Shown here: positions 28,601-43,600 of the stretch, in pieces
Layout of the letters: each line of letters begins with the position of its first letter
Position numbering within the stretch: position 1 is the first letter of the stretch
Assembly (NCBI GenBank): GCA_945904015.1
Contig: CAMDPK010000011.1
Coordinates: 1 to 64,000 of the forward strand
Reading direction: 5' to 3'
Origin: Candidatus Kuenenia stuttgartensis
GTDB taxonomy: Bacteria > Planctomycetota > Planctomycetia > Planctomycetales > Planctomycetaceae
DNA: 64,000 nt
Translations under genes and position numbers: made by a program
The notes under the pieces: model-generated
Database searches by the model: none
What the model saw: the letters and a program-made list of their open reading frames with translations, nothing else
What the model was told of the DNA's origin: nothing

Positions 28601-31600
28601 GCCGGTCAAGTTCTGGAAGTTCTCGAACGTCAAGACGGGCGTGGTGGCTCCTGTCGGAGTGACCGTTCCCGAATCCTCAGAGGTGATGTCGAACACCGAA
28701 CCGGAGGTCAAACCGATCAGCGTGTCGATGCCGTCGCCGCCGATGACCGTCTCGATCGTGTCGAGATTGTTGAGGTTCACGGAGCCCACGATGCTGCCGA
28801 TCGTCGCCGCAGTCGTATTGCCTTCAAAGCTGACCGTGTCGTCGTTCGCTCCACCCGTGATGGTTCCATTGAGCGTCGCGCCTTCATTGAAGCGGAACGT
28901 GTCGTCTCCGGCTCCACCATTCAAGTTGGCGCTTTGGTTTCCGCTAATCCCAAAGAGATCAGAATTGTTGCCGCCGGTCAGGTTCTCGATGCTCGAGAAC
29001 GGCAACGTTGCAAATGGAGCGACGTTTTCCGCGTAGATGCTTGCCGCATCGAGCGTCCACGTCGCCGCCACGTCGCGTCCGATGAGTGTGTCGCCGCCAT
29101 TGCCGCCGGCGATGCTGTCGATGTTCTTGAAGTCCCCAGAAATCACCTTGGTCAATGGGCTGCCACTCTCCACTCTCCCATTGAAGCCGTCGGTGAGACC
29201 CAACCCCGTCAGAGTGAAGGTTTGACCGGTTGACGCCGGAGCGAAACTCAGTGTGTCGGTTCCAGCTCCACCATCGACATAGCCCGTGAGCTTGGCTCCA
29301 TCGCTGAAGATGAACGAATCGGTCCCGCCACCACCGATCAAGTTTGCGGTCTGTGTGCCGTTGCTGACCGTAAAGGTGTTGTTGGAATTCAGGCCAACGT
29401 TGAAATTCTCGAAGGCCGAAAACTCCAACGCCTGTCCGGACAACTGGTCGATGTAGCGGTTCGAGCCATCAATCTCCCAAGTCGCATTCCTGTCATCGAT
29501 GCCCTTCAACGAGTCAGTTGTCGCGGCCGTCGCGATGATCGAGTTGATGCCTTTGAATCCGCCAGTGATCGCGCCGGTGTCAGTTCCCGTGAAGCCAGTG
29601 CTGTCGTCACCAGTCAGCTCAACGGTTCGTGCGGTCCCCAGCAGAGACAGATTCAATGTGTCTTTTCCGCCCTTGCCATCAATCGCACCACCGATCGTCA
29701 CTCCGGACGAAATCTTGAAGGTGTCATCAGACGCTCCGCCGTTGAACGACTCAAAGAGGGAGTACGTGACCACGACCGTTCCAGCGGAGTTCGCGATATT
29801 GCCACCCGTGGACGACGTGAGATTCCAAGTGTTGATGGCATTGGGACCGGTCAGCGTGTCGCTGTTCGTCATGCCGCCGACAAAGGTTTCAATCCCCAGG
29901 ACCGTGCCGACCTTTGTCGATCCTATTCCGCCCACAATGACGCTCACAGGGGTGGTGTATGCGGCGTAACTCAGCGTATCCAAGCCGGGGGTGCCACCGC
30001 CGTTGATGGTGCCGGTGACCCCGAATGTGTCTGACAAAAAGAAGCGGTCGTTTCCGGTGCCACCCGTCAGGTTTTCAAAGCTGGTGAAGACCGGCGCAGT
30101 CGCGGCATTGGTGAAATTGCCGGTGTTGTCGGCCGTGATGTACCAATCCGTGGCGCTGTTTTTCCCGGTCAAAGTGTCCTTCAACGCCGTATTCGCGGTA
30201 TTGCCGACGTAGCTCTGGAGATTGCTAAATCCAGGTACGATACCGGTCGGTCCAGCGAGAATTCCGGTGGCCGTCGAGGTCTGCAAATTGACGGTGGCAG
30301 CCGTTCCATAGGTCGCGTAGCTCAGGACGTTACCAGTCCCCGTACCATTGATGGTTCCGGGTACCGATCCACCAGCGGCGAAGCCAAAGGTGTCCGCAGA
30401 CGCACTGCCCACCAGGTTTTCGAGTCCGAGGAAAGCCAGAGTCAACGGTCCAGCGGACGCGATGGTGCCAGAACCAAGTCCGTTGATGGTCCAATCGAGA
30501 GCCGCAGCAGCGCTCACGGCGGTGAACGTGTCGCTACCCAAGGAATCTTGTCCGGCACCGTCGATGGTGCGGCCCAAGGTGGTGAGCTTCGCTTTAACGC
30601 TGTCGTTATGGCTGGTCCCCACAAAGCCAGAGAATTCTCCGGTCAAAGTCACGGTGACACCGGGTGTGCCCGCCCCGAAGACGGTTTGAGCGGCCGTCGA
30701 GTCCATGTCGAAGGTCACGCCAGCCACAGCCCCCGTGAAATCCACCGTGTCTTGGCCAGTGCCACTGCTGTCGAGTGTTTGAATCGCACCGGGTGTCAAC
30801 AGCAACGGAAGCTTGTAGCGATCGTTATCGTCCCCGCCGACCAGATTGTCATTGCCGACACCGTCCACCAGGACGTCGTCCCCATCTCCGCCCTCCAGCG
30901 AATCGTTGCCACTTCCACCCGTCAGCAAGTCTTTCCCGCCCCCGCCGACAAGCGTGTCGTTACCCGATGAGCCTGTCAGGATGTCGTCCCCAGCGCCACC
31001 AATGACGTGCTCGATGCTGCTGATTTTGGAGAGATCCGTTGGATTGATTCCCGTGGCCAGGTTGACGGTCACTGGACTCCCGGCCCCGTAACCCGAATAG
31101 CTCAGCGTGTCCGTGGCGGATCCGCCTTGCAGGGTCTCGATATTAGAGAAATTGAAGCCGTTCAATGAACCAGCTTGGGGGCCGCTCATGTTGAACGTGT
31201 TCGGTGAAGACGCCAGGCCGATGAGCGTATCGTTACCCCCTCGACCGTTTACCGTGACATTCCCCCTGTTGAGCGACGGGTCTAACCCCAATAGCTTCAA
31301 GGTATCTCCTAAGGTACCGCCGACTCCATCCGCGTTGATCGTCAACGAGTTCGTTGGGTTCTGGAAGATCACCGTCTCGCTGGTGCCAGTGCTGGAAAGC
31401 ACGCTCTTACCATCCGCGTTCGTGCCGCTGTCGTTCAGCGTGATGGTGTCGGCCGAGTTGCTGAAGGTAAACGTGCGGTCTGTCGCCACGAGTTCATCGG
31501 AGATGGGTTCCAGACCCGAGTAGGTGACGACCTTTCCATCCACATTCACCGTGCCACTGCTAGCATTGGTGAAGGTATGGATGACTGTCCCGACCGTTCC

Positions 31601-34600
31601 GATGGCTTTGATCAATTTGAGACTGTCGCTGCCTGCGCCGCTGCCTCCTGCGAAGGCGACACCACCTGCGGGAACGGGAGTTCCACCAGAGCCACCGAAA
31701 TCAATGGTCAGTTCGTTACTGAATCCATTTCGGCCGGTGATCAGGACATCCGTGGTTGTGGCAATGGCCATTGGCGGAACCACGTCGTTAGCGGGAGTCA
31801 TACCGCTGGACTCGTAGACGTGTAGTATTCCACCGACGTTGACCAGGGTCACGTTGTCAAAACCTGCCGCCAATGTCACGGTCAACTGTTCGTTAAGGTC
31901 CGTCAAATTGATCCTGATTGTGGCCGTGTCAAACATTGTTTCCGTGATCGGGCTTACGATGTCTGCGACCTGCACGACGAGATCGAAGTACTGGTTGACT
32001 TCATAGTTCATTTGCGAAGCATCGTTGACGGCGATTTGTCCCTCGTTTGCGCCGCTGGTCACGATCGAAAATGCAGTGGGAACCGCCGTACCGCTCTGGT
32101 TGACGATTGAGAGGATTGAGTAACTGATCGCTTGACCGGGATTGGGATCAAGCGCCGCGACGGGCGTACCAGGAACCACGGCCCCGCTAAGCGAGTTCTC
32201 CACAATTGTGAAAGATTGATCGTTGATGACTGGCGCTTGATTGATATCGATATCCACCCTCCCGGTGTCCGTACCGCCGTTGCCGTCGCTGAGCGTATAT
32301 TCGAAGAAGTCAGTCAGTGCCCCACTGTTGTCAGGGGCGTAGGTAAACGAACCGTTGGGATTCCAGGTGAACACTGAGAAGAAATCTGGCATATCAGTAA
32401 TCGCCAGCACCGTCAGTGTATCCGCAGGGAGATCGACGTCCGTGTCGTTCGCAAGCACCCCATTGGGATTCACAGTGATCGTGAATCCAGCGCGAACGAC
32501 GTAAGTGTCGTCGACCGCGACGGGATCATCGTTGACCGGATTGATCTGAATGTCGAACGTGGCCGTCACAAAGGCGTTCGCGTTGGGAGCGGGACCATTG
32601 TCGGTGATTCTCAGCGTGACCGTGGCTGTCCCGTTCACGTCGTTGTCGAGAAGCGTGAACGTCAATTTTCCGGTGGAATCGATCGCTGGCTGGCCACCGG
32701 CCGTGAACAATCCCGAATTGTTATTGCTGAAGTTAGAATACGTCAGTGTCTGGGTGACTTCATCGTCGGCAGTGACCGGGCCCTTCAGACTGCTTGACGC
32801 GAACGTGTTTCCACCAGCAGTCACGATGTCTGCGGCGGTTGCCCCTTCGAGAACGACGAAAGGACTTGGCGGTGTAAACACCGCAACAGGGGCGTCGTTG
32901 ACGGCGGTCACAATGAAGCGACGTGTGTGTGGAAGCAGCAGATTATTGGTCTGCGGTGAGTCCTGCGTTCCGTTCACCGGATTGACCCAGTAGTTCCCCA
33001 GGTCGTTGACGGCGATGTCCAAACTGATGTCGTCGTTGGGGGCACCGAGTCCCGTAGGATCGTTCACGTCCTGTCCTGGCTTGAAGCTCAACCCATCCAG
33101 CGCCGCCTGCAGTTCCAACAGTGTTCCACGGAAGGTGGCAGCGATGACGCCTGCTCCGGCGGGTGCGGCGTCCACCGCGTTGTCAGAGCCGGCGGGGACC
33201 ATCGATCCACCGGGCAGTGTCTCCGCTGCGAAGCTGAAGTCCAATCCGAAGATCGTGGCGAGTTTGAAGGTTCCGTTCGTGGCGGTCAGCGTGACTTGCA
33301 ACTCGCCGTTATTCAAGAACGCATCCGCGTCTGTGATCTGGATGGCACTTGCACCCGAAAGCGTGACCTCGGTGTCTTCCGCTGTTGATGGCGTCGTCAG
33401 CGGCAGGACGATCAACGGTCGATCGTTGGAACCGTTCGTCACCAGGATGTTGAACTGGGTTGTGCCGTCCAATTGGTTCGGCTGAATCGTGTTACCCGCC
33501 GTGTCGCGAATCGCATTGGCATAGGCCGGATGCAGCGGATCGGCCTCGTTATTGACCTTGATGTTGTATCGCGCCTCGGACGGGAACACGGTCAGCGCGG
33601 TGAAGATGGATTGATTATTGTTCGCGTTGTAGGCGAAGGTGTAATCGACGTTCTGCACCAGGAGCTGCGGTGCATAGGTCACCAAAGCTCCGGCCAAGTG
33701 AGCCACGGGGAACGGGCGTGTGACCGTCAAAGTGGTCCCGTTAATTGCCGTGACTTTCATGGCCTCCGAGTCGACCAAAATCGTGAATGGAGCAGTGGTC
33801 GGGAAGCCAGTCGCAGTCGTGAGCTCGATGCTCGGATCAAGCGTCGCCGCATCGAGCGCGAGCGTCCCGGTCACAGCGGCAGAGGTCACCAACGCTCCGA
33901 TCGAGTGAGCCACTGGTGCCGTGCGACTCACGAAGAATGTGTTTCCGGCGATCGACGTGACCGTCATCGCCTCCGATTCGACGAAGATCGAGAACGGTGC
34001 TGCGGTGGGGAAACCTGATACGTTGCTGAGCGTGATCGACGAATCCAGCGTCGTGACACTTCCTGCGATCGTCCCGGTCACGATCGCGCTGGTGTAATTG
34101 GTGATGTCGATCTGCGTCAGTGTGAATGCCGAACCGGCGAGTAATCCGACCAAGCTGTCATCAACCCCCACGCCCGCGTTCGGGAGCGTACCTGGGTCAA
34201 CCAGCGAGACTACGAACTTTGTCAGCAGCGGAGGATTATCGATCGACATGCTGTTGTTGGTCAGATCGAGATCCACGCCCGCTTGATTGTCTGGAACCAG
34301 GGTGGTGTTGTCGGGAACCACGTTGAGCGAAGCGACGGGACCACTGAAGTCGGCCAGCTCGATCGCTCCGCGGTCCTTGAAGATGTTCGAACCGAGACCG
34401 GCTGAGACGTCAAAATTCGGCTGCTTGTCGGTCACTCGCTGTTGACCGTAGAGGTCGAAGTCCGGCGAGAAGAGGTTCTGCGTCGGAATCCCCAGCGCGA
34501 TCGTCACCGGCGTGTACGTTCCCCGTGCCACGCGAGTATTCAACGAGCTGTCGATGGCTCGATTGGGATCGGAGGCCGTACTCGGAGCCAGATAGAAGTT

Positions 34601-37600
34601 GCCGACGGACGGATTCAAGAACAATGGAGATAGCGGATTCGCAACTTGGATCGAATTGGTGCCCACAACGCCGTTGCTCGTGTTGTTCTGGAACAGCGTT
34701 GTCGTGACATCAGTGTTCGGTGACGAGGTACCGTCCACCGAAACTCCGAAGACTGTGTTGGCGACGATGTTGTTCATCAACGTCGGGCCGGCATTGTTGG
34801 CGACCAGAATGCCCGTACCTCTTGGGACCAGACCACCATAGATGGTGTTGTTGACGATCTTGCCCATCGGCACAGCCGCTTGCGGCGAGTTGCCAGGGTC
34901 ACCCCGGAATTCAATCCCCGCATTGTTCTGTCCGTAGTTCGACAACACGTTGTTGACGATCATCACGCTGGTCACCAGCCGGTTGGTGTTGGCGACCGGC
35001 GTATTGCGAGCGACTCCTGGATACGTGAATGAGCCGTTGTTATCGCGAGCGCCCGGTTCCACGACGATGCCCGAACCAGAGATGTCATGCACGAAGTTCC
35101 CTTGGATCACGACCATCCCTTGCGGTCGTGAAACGTTCTGATCGCCCGGAACGACGGACGACGTGTACATCGCGGTACCGATCGTGGCATACTGGCTGCC
35201 GATGAGCCGATCGTTGGTATCAAACGGTGTTGTGACCGACGGAATCACTTTACCGGGAATCGCGGCATCCATCCCGAACGTCATGTACTCTGCACCACGG
35301 CGGATTTCGAATTGATACGTTCCAGAGCCGATGACGACCGGAGGAGCAGGGAAAATTTTTGATTGCTGATCCGCACGGCTATTCGCAAAGCCTGTGTACA
35401 AGTCTGTGAACGAAGGCGCAGCGGCGGCTGGCCCACCGGCCGTCGGATAGGTGACCATCTCACCACGCTCCGCGAAGCCGACGATCAAGTCGTCAACATA
35501 GAAACCACCGTGGTTATTGTTCTGACCACGTCGGGCGGCGAGGTCGACATCGTCGCCAATTTCCTCAGAGAAATGACCAAAGCCATCGCCAGGTAACGCG
35601 GGTGCGTCTTGATCGAGCGCTTCACCGACGCTGCCGGCGGTCGAGAAATCGAACCGGAATTGAACGTTGGCGCTCCCGACAAAGGACGACAAATCCACGC
35701 GCGCCTGCCGCCATGTGTCGGTACTAAACAGTTGTTGGACGGCACCGTTGGCGGACATCGCCGCACTGCCATAGGTAGAGTCGTCGGCGAGGAACAGACC
35801 CAATTCGCCCGCTGCCGGAGCGGGGAAGACTACGGTCAACTGAGAGTTGTTGGTGGCCACCAGGTTCCAGGATGATCCCCCATCGGTGGAGACAAAGACG
35901 CGAGCACTGTCGCGCATGTTCTGGTCGGTCAGGTTGGAACCGCCGCCTGGCGTTCCGTCTCCGGTATCCAACAAGTAATTGAAGTAGAACGTCGGCTTGT
36001 CGGCGGCCGTGTAGCCGGAGAGGTCGATCGTATTGGTCTTCAGCCGTCCGAACGCTCCACCAGGGGTGTTGTAGTTGTTGCGGATATTCACGTTAGAGGT
36101 CAGGTCGTTCTGCCAGATATTATTCAGGACGCCTAACTGGCTTTCGCTCCCCTGATAGGCGTAATAGTTGTTGGTGGTGCTGCCGCCGGGGGTACGAAAC
36201 GTCTCCAACCCGAAGTACAAATTCGCACTGCCCACAGACTCTTGATAGCTGTCCTTGTTGTCATTCGTTGCCAACCCGTAGGTCAGATCACGAGGAGCGG
36301 CTTTCAAAGGATCAGAAGGATCACGGCTATTATCGGGAGTCGCATTGATCCCGTGACCGATCGAATTGTTCGTAAACGTCGTCGGATGCCACAGGTTGAT
36401 GTCCAACGGCGAAAACGCCAGACCACGAGCGCCGCTCAGGGTGGCGTTCGTCGCGATCACGTCATCGGGCAAGTAATCGCCTGGCACTGAAGAGATCGCG
36501 ACCGACGCGCTCGAAACGCCTCCCATACCAAAGTTGTCGACGATCAGCAGCGGTTGCGCGGTTCCGCCGTAAGTTGGTCCTATGAACTGAACGATATCCG
36601 AGCTGGCCGGAAGTCCTGCTCCAATGGCCGAAACGGTGACATCGGCGGCGGTCAGGGCCGGAAGTCCCACAAGTGCATCAAAGACGCTGAGACGGCCGTC
36701 CTGTTGTGTCGAGATCGGGAACGTCGCGACCGAGAAACTCAAACCCTTCCGAGTTTCAATCGCATTGAAGGACGCCGCATTTCCGCGGATGACGTCGCCG
36801 GTGACCGTGACGGTGCCACCAACCAAAGTAGTAGTCGCGAGGTCCACGGTAATCACGGGTTGATTCACGTCCACAAACAAAGTGGAGGTGCCCGTGAAGT
36901 CAATGTAGTAGGTGGCCCCTTGGTTCAAAGTTAAGCCGTTGGATGAAGTGACCGTGACACCGTTCGCTCCAATGCTGGCCAAGGTGTTGAGCTGTGCTTG
37001 AACGGTGGCCGCGGACGCGTTGAAGTTCATGGTGCCTGTGGTGTCAGGTCCGAAGGTCAGTGCGAACCGTCCACTAGCGCTCGGGGACATCGTCAACGCT
37101 TGGCGCTCGAAGTTCCACGACTGCGGCGTGGGAGTGACGAGGATTGCGGGCATGTCCCGATTCGCGCGCAGTCCCGTGAATTGGACCGTGAACGGACTGC
37201 CCGGCATCGGCCCGCCGGTAACGATGGCTTGGCTTCTGCCCAAAGCGGCGTCGAAGTCGGCCTGCAAGACTGCTTGGGTGACATTGAACGGAATGAAGGT
37301 TCCGATGGTCGTCGTCCCCGGCAAGATCGGATCATTCAAAGTCAGACTGAACGTGTTCACCGGGACGACCGCCGCCAGATTACTATGTGCGGCCGCCGTC
37401 GTGCCATTGGCTCCGCGAGTGACTCCGGTCACGACGTTTCCGAATTGCGTCGCGAGCAAGGTTGTGTAGGTGATCTGCTCATTGTCGATTTGGATCGTCC
37501 CGCCCGTTGAGGGGAAGCCGGCCGTGGAGCTGACCGGAATCGTAGGCTGAACCGCCGTAATCGCGCCGCTTACGTTGGAGGTCACTAAATACACGATGGC

Positions 37601-40600
37601 ATTGACGGAATGCGCCGCGGCGACCGTTCCGTTGACTCCACGAGTCACTGCGGTCCCAACCGACCCGAACGCCGTCGTACCAGTGAACGTCGAGTAAGTG
37701 ATCTGCTCGCCGTCAATCAGGATCGTCCCGGCGGCCGGGAAGCCGGTGGTGCTGGCCACGTTGATGATCGTGCTGATAGCAGTTGCGGGCCCGGTCATGG
37801 TGGTCTGACGCCCGCCGGTCATGGTGGCGATCGTCTGAATTTCATTGCCGTCAAGATTTGTCGGGTTACCAGTCAAGTCGTCCAGATTGCGCTGCCCCAG
37901 ATCGGCCCCACTGAACGTCAACTGGCTCACCGACATCGTGACCGTCGCGCCGGCCGCGTGGCTCGATGCCGCGGTACCGTTCACGGCGCGGACCAAGTTG
38001 AGGAACTGCGTTTGCGCCGCGTTCTTCCCGCTGTACGTCATCTGCTCTTGATCAATGGTGATCAACCCGTTGTTGGGGAAGTTGCCCGTGCTCCCAACGT
38101 TCAGCGTCGTGCCGTTGATCGTGACGTTCCCGGTGAGACCGGCGCTCAACGTTGCCGCCGAACCCGCGACAGTCCCGGCCCCGGGGTGAACCGCGGTGAT
38201 CGCGTTCTCAACCGCGACCGCGACTTGCGCGGCGGTGGAGACGTTTGCCGTCAGCGTCGCCGTCGTCAACACCCGAGAGATGGTCGCACCGCCGGCGTGA
38301 TTGGCGATCGTAGTGCCATTCGCGCCACGCGTGATGCCTGTGAAAGACGTCGGCGTCGTCCCCGTATAAATGATGTCTTCGGTGCCGATCCGAATCCTTC
38401 CGAAAGCCGGAAAACTGGTCGTGTCCACCGCACTGATATCGGCGCTGAGCGGGAAGATGGCCGACCCGTTCGCGTGGTTCACAATCGCCGTGCCATTTGC
38501 ACCACGCGAGACTCCCGTGAAGGACGTCGCTGTGATCCCCGTGTAAATGATGTCTTCGGTGCCGATCCGAATCGTTCCGAAAGCCGAGAAGCCGGTTGTA
38601 TCTACGACATTGATGTCAGTGAGATTCGTTGCCGAATCGGTGACGAGGCTGATTGGCGCATTCACCGCGTGGCTGGCAGCGGTGGTACCGTTCGCCCCGC
38701 GCGTGACCCCCGTGAAGGACGTCCCTGTTGTCCCCGTGTAAATGATGTCTTCGGTTCCAATGCGAATCGTGCCAGAAGCCGGAAAACTGGTCGTGTCGGC
38801 GTAGATGTCGCTGCTGCTGCTGCTGACGCTGAGCAGAGCGATGCCTGTTCCATCCGGGTGATCGACAATCGCGGTGCCATTCGCCCCGCGCGTGATTCCT
38901 GTGAAGGATGCCGCGGTAATCCCCGCATAAGTGATCTCTTCACTGCCAATCCGAATCGTTCCGGAACTCGGGAAGCCGGTCGTATCGACCACATTAATAT
39001 CCGCAACCGGATTGACTCCCGTAGCTCCACTCGTGGTGGCAATACTCGTTACGGTTATTCCACTCAGATGATTGACAATCGTGGTACCACCCGCCCCGCG
39101 TGTGACCCCGGTGAAGGATGTCGCTGTGATCCCGGTGTAAGTGATGTCTTCAATTCCAATTCGAATCATTCCGGAACTCGGGAAGCCGGTCGTATCGAAC
39201 ACATTAATATCCGCAACCGGATTGACTCCCGTGGCTCCAAACGTAGTGTCCGAGGGAGTACCCGACGTTGTCGAAATGGCTCCCGTGGCACCGCTTGCTG
39301 TGGTCGAAAGGGTGGCACCGCTTGTTGCCGTCGTCAGAACCTCGAACACGCTGGCCGTGTCGTTGTGTGGAACGGCCAACGTGCCATGAACTCCGCGTCC
39401 GAGCGGGGCGATCGTGAGGGTCGTCCCTGCACGACTTTGGACGAGCATCTCTTCGTTGTCGACTCGAATGATGAAGTTCGCTCCAGGCAGTCCGGCCGCG
39501 CTCTCGACGTCGAACGACGTATCAACATCATCGATGCTGTCTTGCAAGCTCGTGACGTGATACAGATTGTCCACGAAGCTCAGGGTGTAAGTCCCGCCGT
39601 AAGCGGCGGTGCTCACGAGTTGTATTTCATTCTGACTGACCACCGCCGGAGCGTTGTACGCGATGGGTGCCGTCGTCTGTGGTGCCGTGCCCGGAAGCCC
39701 GTCGTCGTCGAAGGACAGCGTGAAATAACTTCCCGCCGTCGGAGCGCCGGCGACGCTGATCGTCTGCGAAGAGTTCCCGCCGTCGAACGCGATCATGCTA
39801 TCGCCGATGTTCGCCAGAGTGGCATCGGTGTTGAGCGCCAGCAAGCTGCCGTCTCGTGTCACGGCGAGCAGAGTGTTCTTGAAGTAGCCGGGAATGCTGA
39901 TGCTGTCACCGGCGGCGTGGCCTTTGTCGACGCTTGCGTCGCGAGTCACATCGACCGTCGCAACGTTGCCGACCGTGCTGGACGCGGTCACGCTCATCAT
40001 TTCGTCCCCGATGAGCAGATCGAATGGTAACGTCGTTGGCAGCGTATTCAGGAGATTAATCGTGATTGTGGTCTGCCCCGCGGTGATGTCGGCCGCCAAC
40101 GTGCCGTTGATAATCGGCACGTTCTGTGGACCAAGGGCCAAGCCTTCAAATCCAGTGTCGCTGCCGTTGGGCTGCACATTGGTCCCGGCTGCACCGAAAC
40201 CCGATGCGCCCGTTCCGATCCCCAGCGATGAAAAGTCGCGACGGATTATTGCCACACCGGACGCCCGATCGATCTCAATCAACTGACTGCCGCGTCCTGC
40301 GGTTCCTTCACCGCTCGTCACCCCATAAAGAATGCCTCCGCCGCTACTGTCGATGCGATCGAACGCCAAACCGGTGACGTTGCCCTGAATGCGCTGGCCA
40401 GAGGGATCATCGCTGCCGCCGAGCGCCGTGATCGTTTGCCCGCCTCGAACTGTCGTTGCCGCATTTACGCCACCCGTCACCGCCGTCAGAACTTGCTGCG
40501 CCTGGGCCGCCAAGTTTCCTGTGCTAGCGGTCACGCCATTGACGGCGTCCACGACCGCTTGAATCGTTGCGAAGGTAGTGCCATCGTTGAAGGCATTCAC

Positions 40601-43600
40601 CGTGACCACACCGTTCGCGACGTTCGTGATTCGCGTCGGATTGTTACTCGAGGTGACGATCAATTGGACGCCGTTCGCCTGCGCGCCCTGTGCCCGAGTC
40701 TGAATGTTGATGGTTCCGGAGGTCGGAGCCGGGTCAAAGAAAAGGCCGCTCCCGCTGGCGGGATTGGTACCGGCCAACTGGATGTCGCCACGGATACCAG
40801 TGGCTAAGTTGGACCCCGTGGCTTGATTGAGCGCGGCGCTGCCGGTATTTGTCGCGGTATAAAGTTTCGAGTTATAAACCGTCCCACCTGCGGTGGTCGC
40901 ATCGAACCCGCTGTCACGCACGGAATAATACAAGTCATACGAAGGACCGGGATTGCCGGATCGTCGGAATGTCAAACCGTCCACATCGTCCGAATTCGTG
41001 AATTGTTCGAACGCCTGGCTGCCCACGCCGCTCTGGAACGCGGGCGATCCCGCCGAGATCGCGTCCGAGCCCACATCAGTGACGACGCCTGTCCCCGAAT
41101 CGATGGTGACCAGCGTGCCGACCTGACCATTATTGGTGCTGCTGTTGCCGGTATTGACGCGGCGATAGCCATAGAGCACGCCATCCGACCGGATCACCAC
41201 ATCTTGTAAATTGCTGCTGTTCGCATTGGTGCCCAGGCCCTGGTCTCTTGATGGGCGCGTGGCCCGGTTGGCAGTCAGCGGATTATTGGTCTCGATGAAG
41301 TTCAGACCCTGGACGTACAGCGCGACCTCTTGGAACGTCATCGGCGTCACTTGCGACGACACCGTATATTGGTCGTTGATGTTGATCAGCGGGACGGCCG
41401 AACTGGGTGCTCCGACATTCGACGCATCAATGGCTCCGACCGGATCGACTTGCGCGCCATTCGAGGTGTAACCCACGAAGCCGATATGATCTTCCGCGAT
41501 GCGTTTCAGCGAATCGACTGGCTCCAAGCGGACGGTTCGCTGGCCGTCGTTGCCGTCAAAGAAGGCCGTCAGCGCCGTGGGCATCTGCTCGTTGTTGACC
41601 ACCGCCAGATAGTACCGGACTGGCTGAGCGGTATCGTCAACCGCCGGCAATGAGATGGGGCCGATGAAGGCATCGTGAATTCCGGCGCTGCCGCGAGACA
41701 AATCCGTGTCGTTGTTTTGTCCAGGTGCTCGCTGATCGTCTTGAACGTTCGAAGAGCGGCCGACGAAGATCACTTTTCCGTTGGAATCGAACAGAGCCAA
41801 GGTCGTATCCGGCCGCGTGAGTCCGTCGGCCCAGTCCAAGTCGATGACCCCCGACCACTGCATTCCCAGACCGTTTGCGCCCGGAATGATTTGCACTGCT
41901 TGGTAACCCAGATCCAACTGATAGAAATCGATGTCCGTCGCCCCGGCCAGAAATCCCGCGACTCCGACACTGTTGAGGTCGGAGGCCATGAGGTTGCCGA
42001 GGTATTGGCCACCGAGTCGATTTTGGTTGTCACCGGCGATTTCACCCGCCTCGGCGGTCAGCGGGCTGTGATACGGCAGTCCCTTCACGTCGACACCAGT
42101 CGTCGCGTAGCGAATATCCGCGAACTGTACGGTGACGCCCGGCTGTTGATCGCGTTGCTGCAAACGAATCTGCAATTGGTATTGGCCGCTGGTCAGACCA
42201 CCCTTCAGATCGGTGAGGTTGGTCGTGTTGGTCTGATCCGTGGAGGATGGATTGCTCCGCACGCGCACGAAGTAGGTGTTGGTGGTTCCCGCATTACCAT
42301 TGAGCGTGACTCGCATCCCGGCATCGCGGATGGTGGTCGCATAGAAGTCGCCACCTTGCTCGACGGACTTGGTCAGCGTCGTGGGAGTGATCGTTCCCAC
42401 GGTCAACACAGGGACGAGCGCATTGCTGAGACCTTGCGAGCGGGCCAGCACGTTGCCATTCGCATCGATCATCTCCAGCACCGTGTCGAGCGCCGGATCG
42501 GTCTTGTCGATGTCCAACCAGATTTCCGTGCCGGCGTCGGCCGTGAAGCTGTACACGTCGACGTCTTTGGGTGAATCGACGCTGATGTAGCCATGGACTT
42601 CGTAGCCACCACGACGATGTTCATCGGCGGCTTTAAGATTGGGCGCGAGGTCACCCAGGAACTGCGCGTTGTTCAAGGAGGCATTGACCGTGCCGTTGAT
42701 GTCGGTGCCACCAGTCAGTGGCTTTTCGAGTTCGTTCACCGAAACGAAGTTCGCATCGTTCGAGTATTTGTCGAACAGGACGCGGTCCCAATCTCCCGCG
42801 ATCGGAGCGATTCCGACTTGCGTCCCCGCGTTGTGGCTAGTCGCGAGGGTGCCGTTCAGGCCGACGGCCAGAATTCGCAGAGTCGTCGCGTTGACGATGG
42901 TCAGTTGCATGACCTCGTGGTCGATCATCGCCAGGAAATTACCGCCGGGCAAATGACTGGTACTGACGACCGTCAGGGTATTGTTTCCAACCCCGAACGG
43001 TGCGGCAAACGCAGCGGTCAGCACCGTGTCGTTGCTATCGGTGTCGGTATGCGGGAAGCCCTTCGGATCGAGGCCGGCTCCGACCTGGTCATCCTTCAAG
43101 GAGGTCATCACCACCGGGAAGCCGGGAGTGCCAATGATCTGCATCGAAGCGCCAATGCGATCGGGAATGTCGATCAAACCGATCTTGGAGCTGCCGATAT
43201 CGAAGCCCGCCGAAGGTCCGAGTTTGATCACCAAGCTGGCGTCCGGAGCACTCTGCAATCGCAGCCCACCCGATGTATGGAACATGAAGTCCGCGATACC
43301 CGTCACCAACGAGACTTGATCACCACCGTTATGCGCGGTGGCTCCTGAGCCACCGGTTGCTGCCCGATTCACGGTCAGTTGAGCCCCGTTGACGGCCGTG
43401 ACGGTCATCCATTCGCCGCCAATTGCCACCGTGAACGGTGTTGCTGGGAAAACTGTCGCGTCCGTCACATTGAACTGCGTGGCTCCCGCTCCGATACCTC
43501 CCACGAGTGGGGTTTGCAGCAACGAAATCGGTGCGGCCGTGAGGATATGCACGATGTCGGTATCGTCCCACACCGTTTGAGTGTCCAAGGCACCCGCCCG

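Noticed and set aside
37610-40030. An 806-codon plus-strand frame opposite the giant gene, with Arg/Asp-rich repeats
   Set aside because: The repeats are the complement of the giant protein's module cluster; no start region or family supports it.
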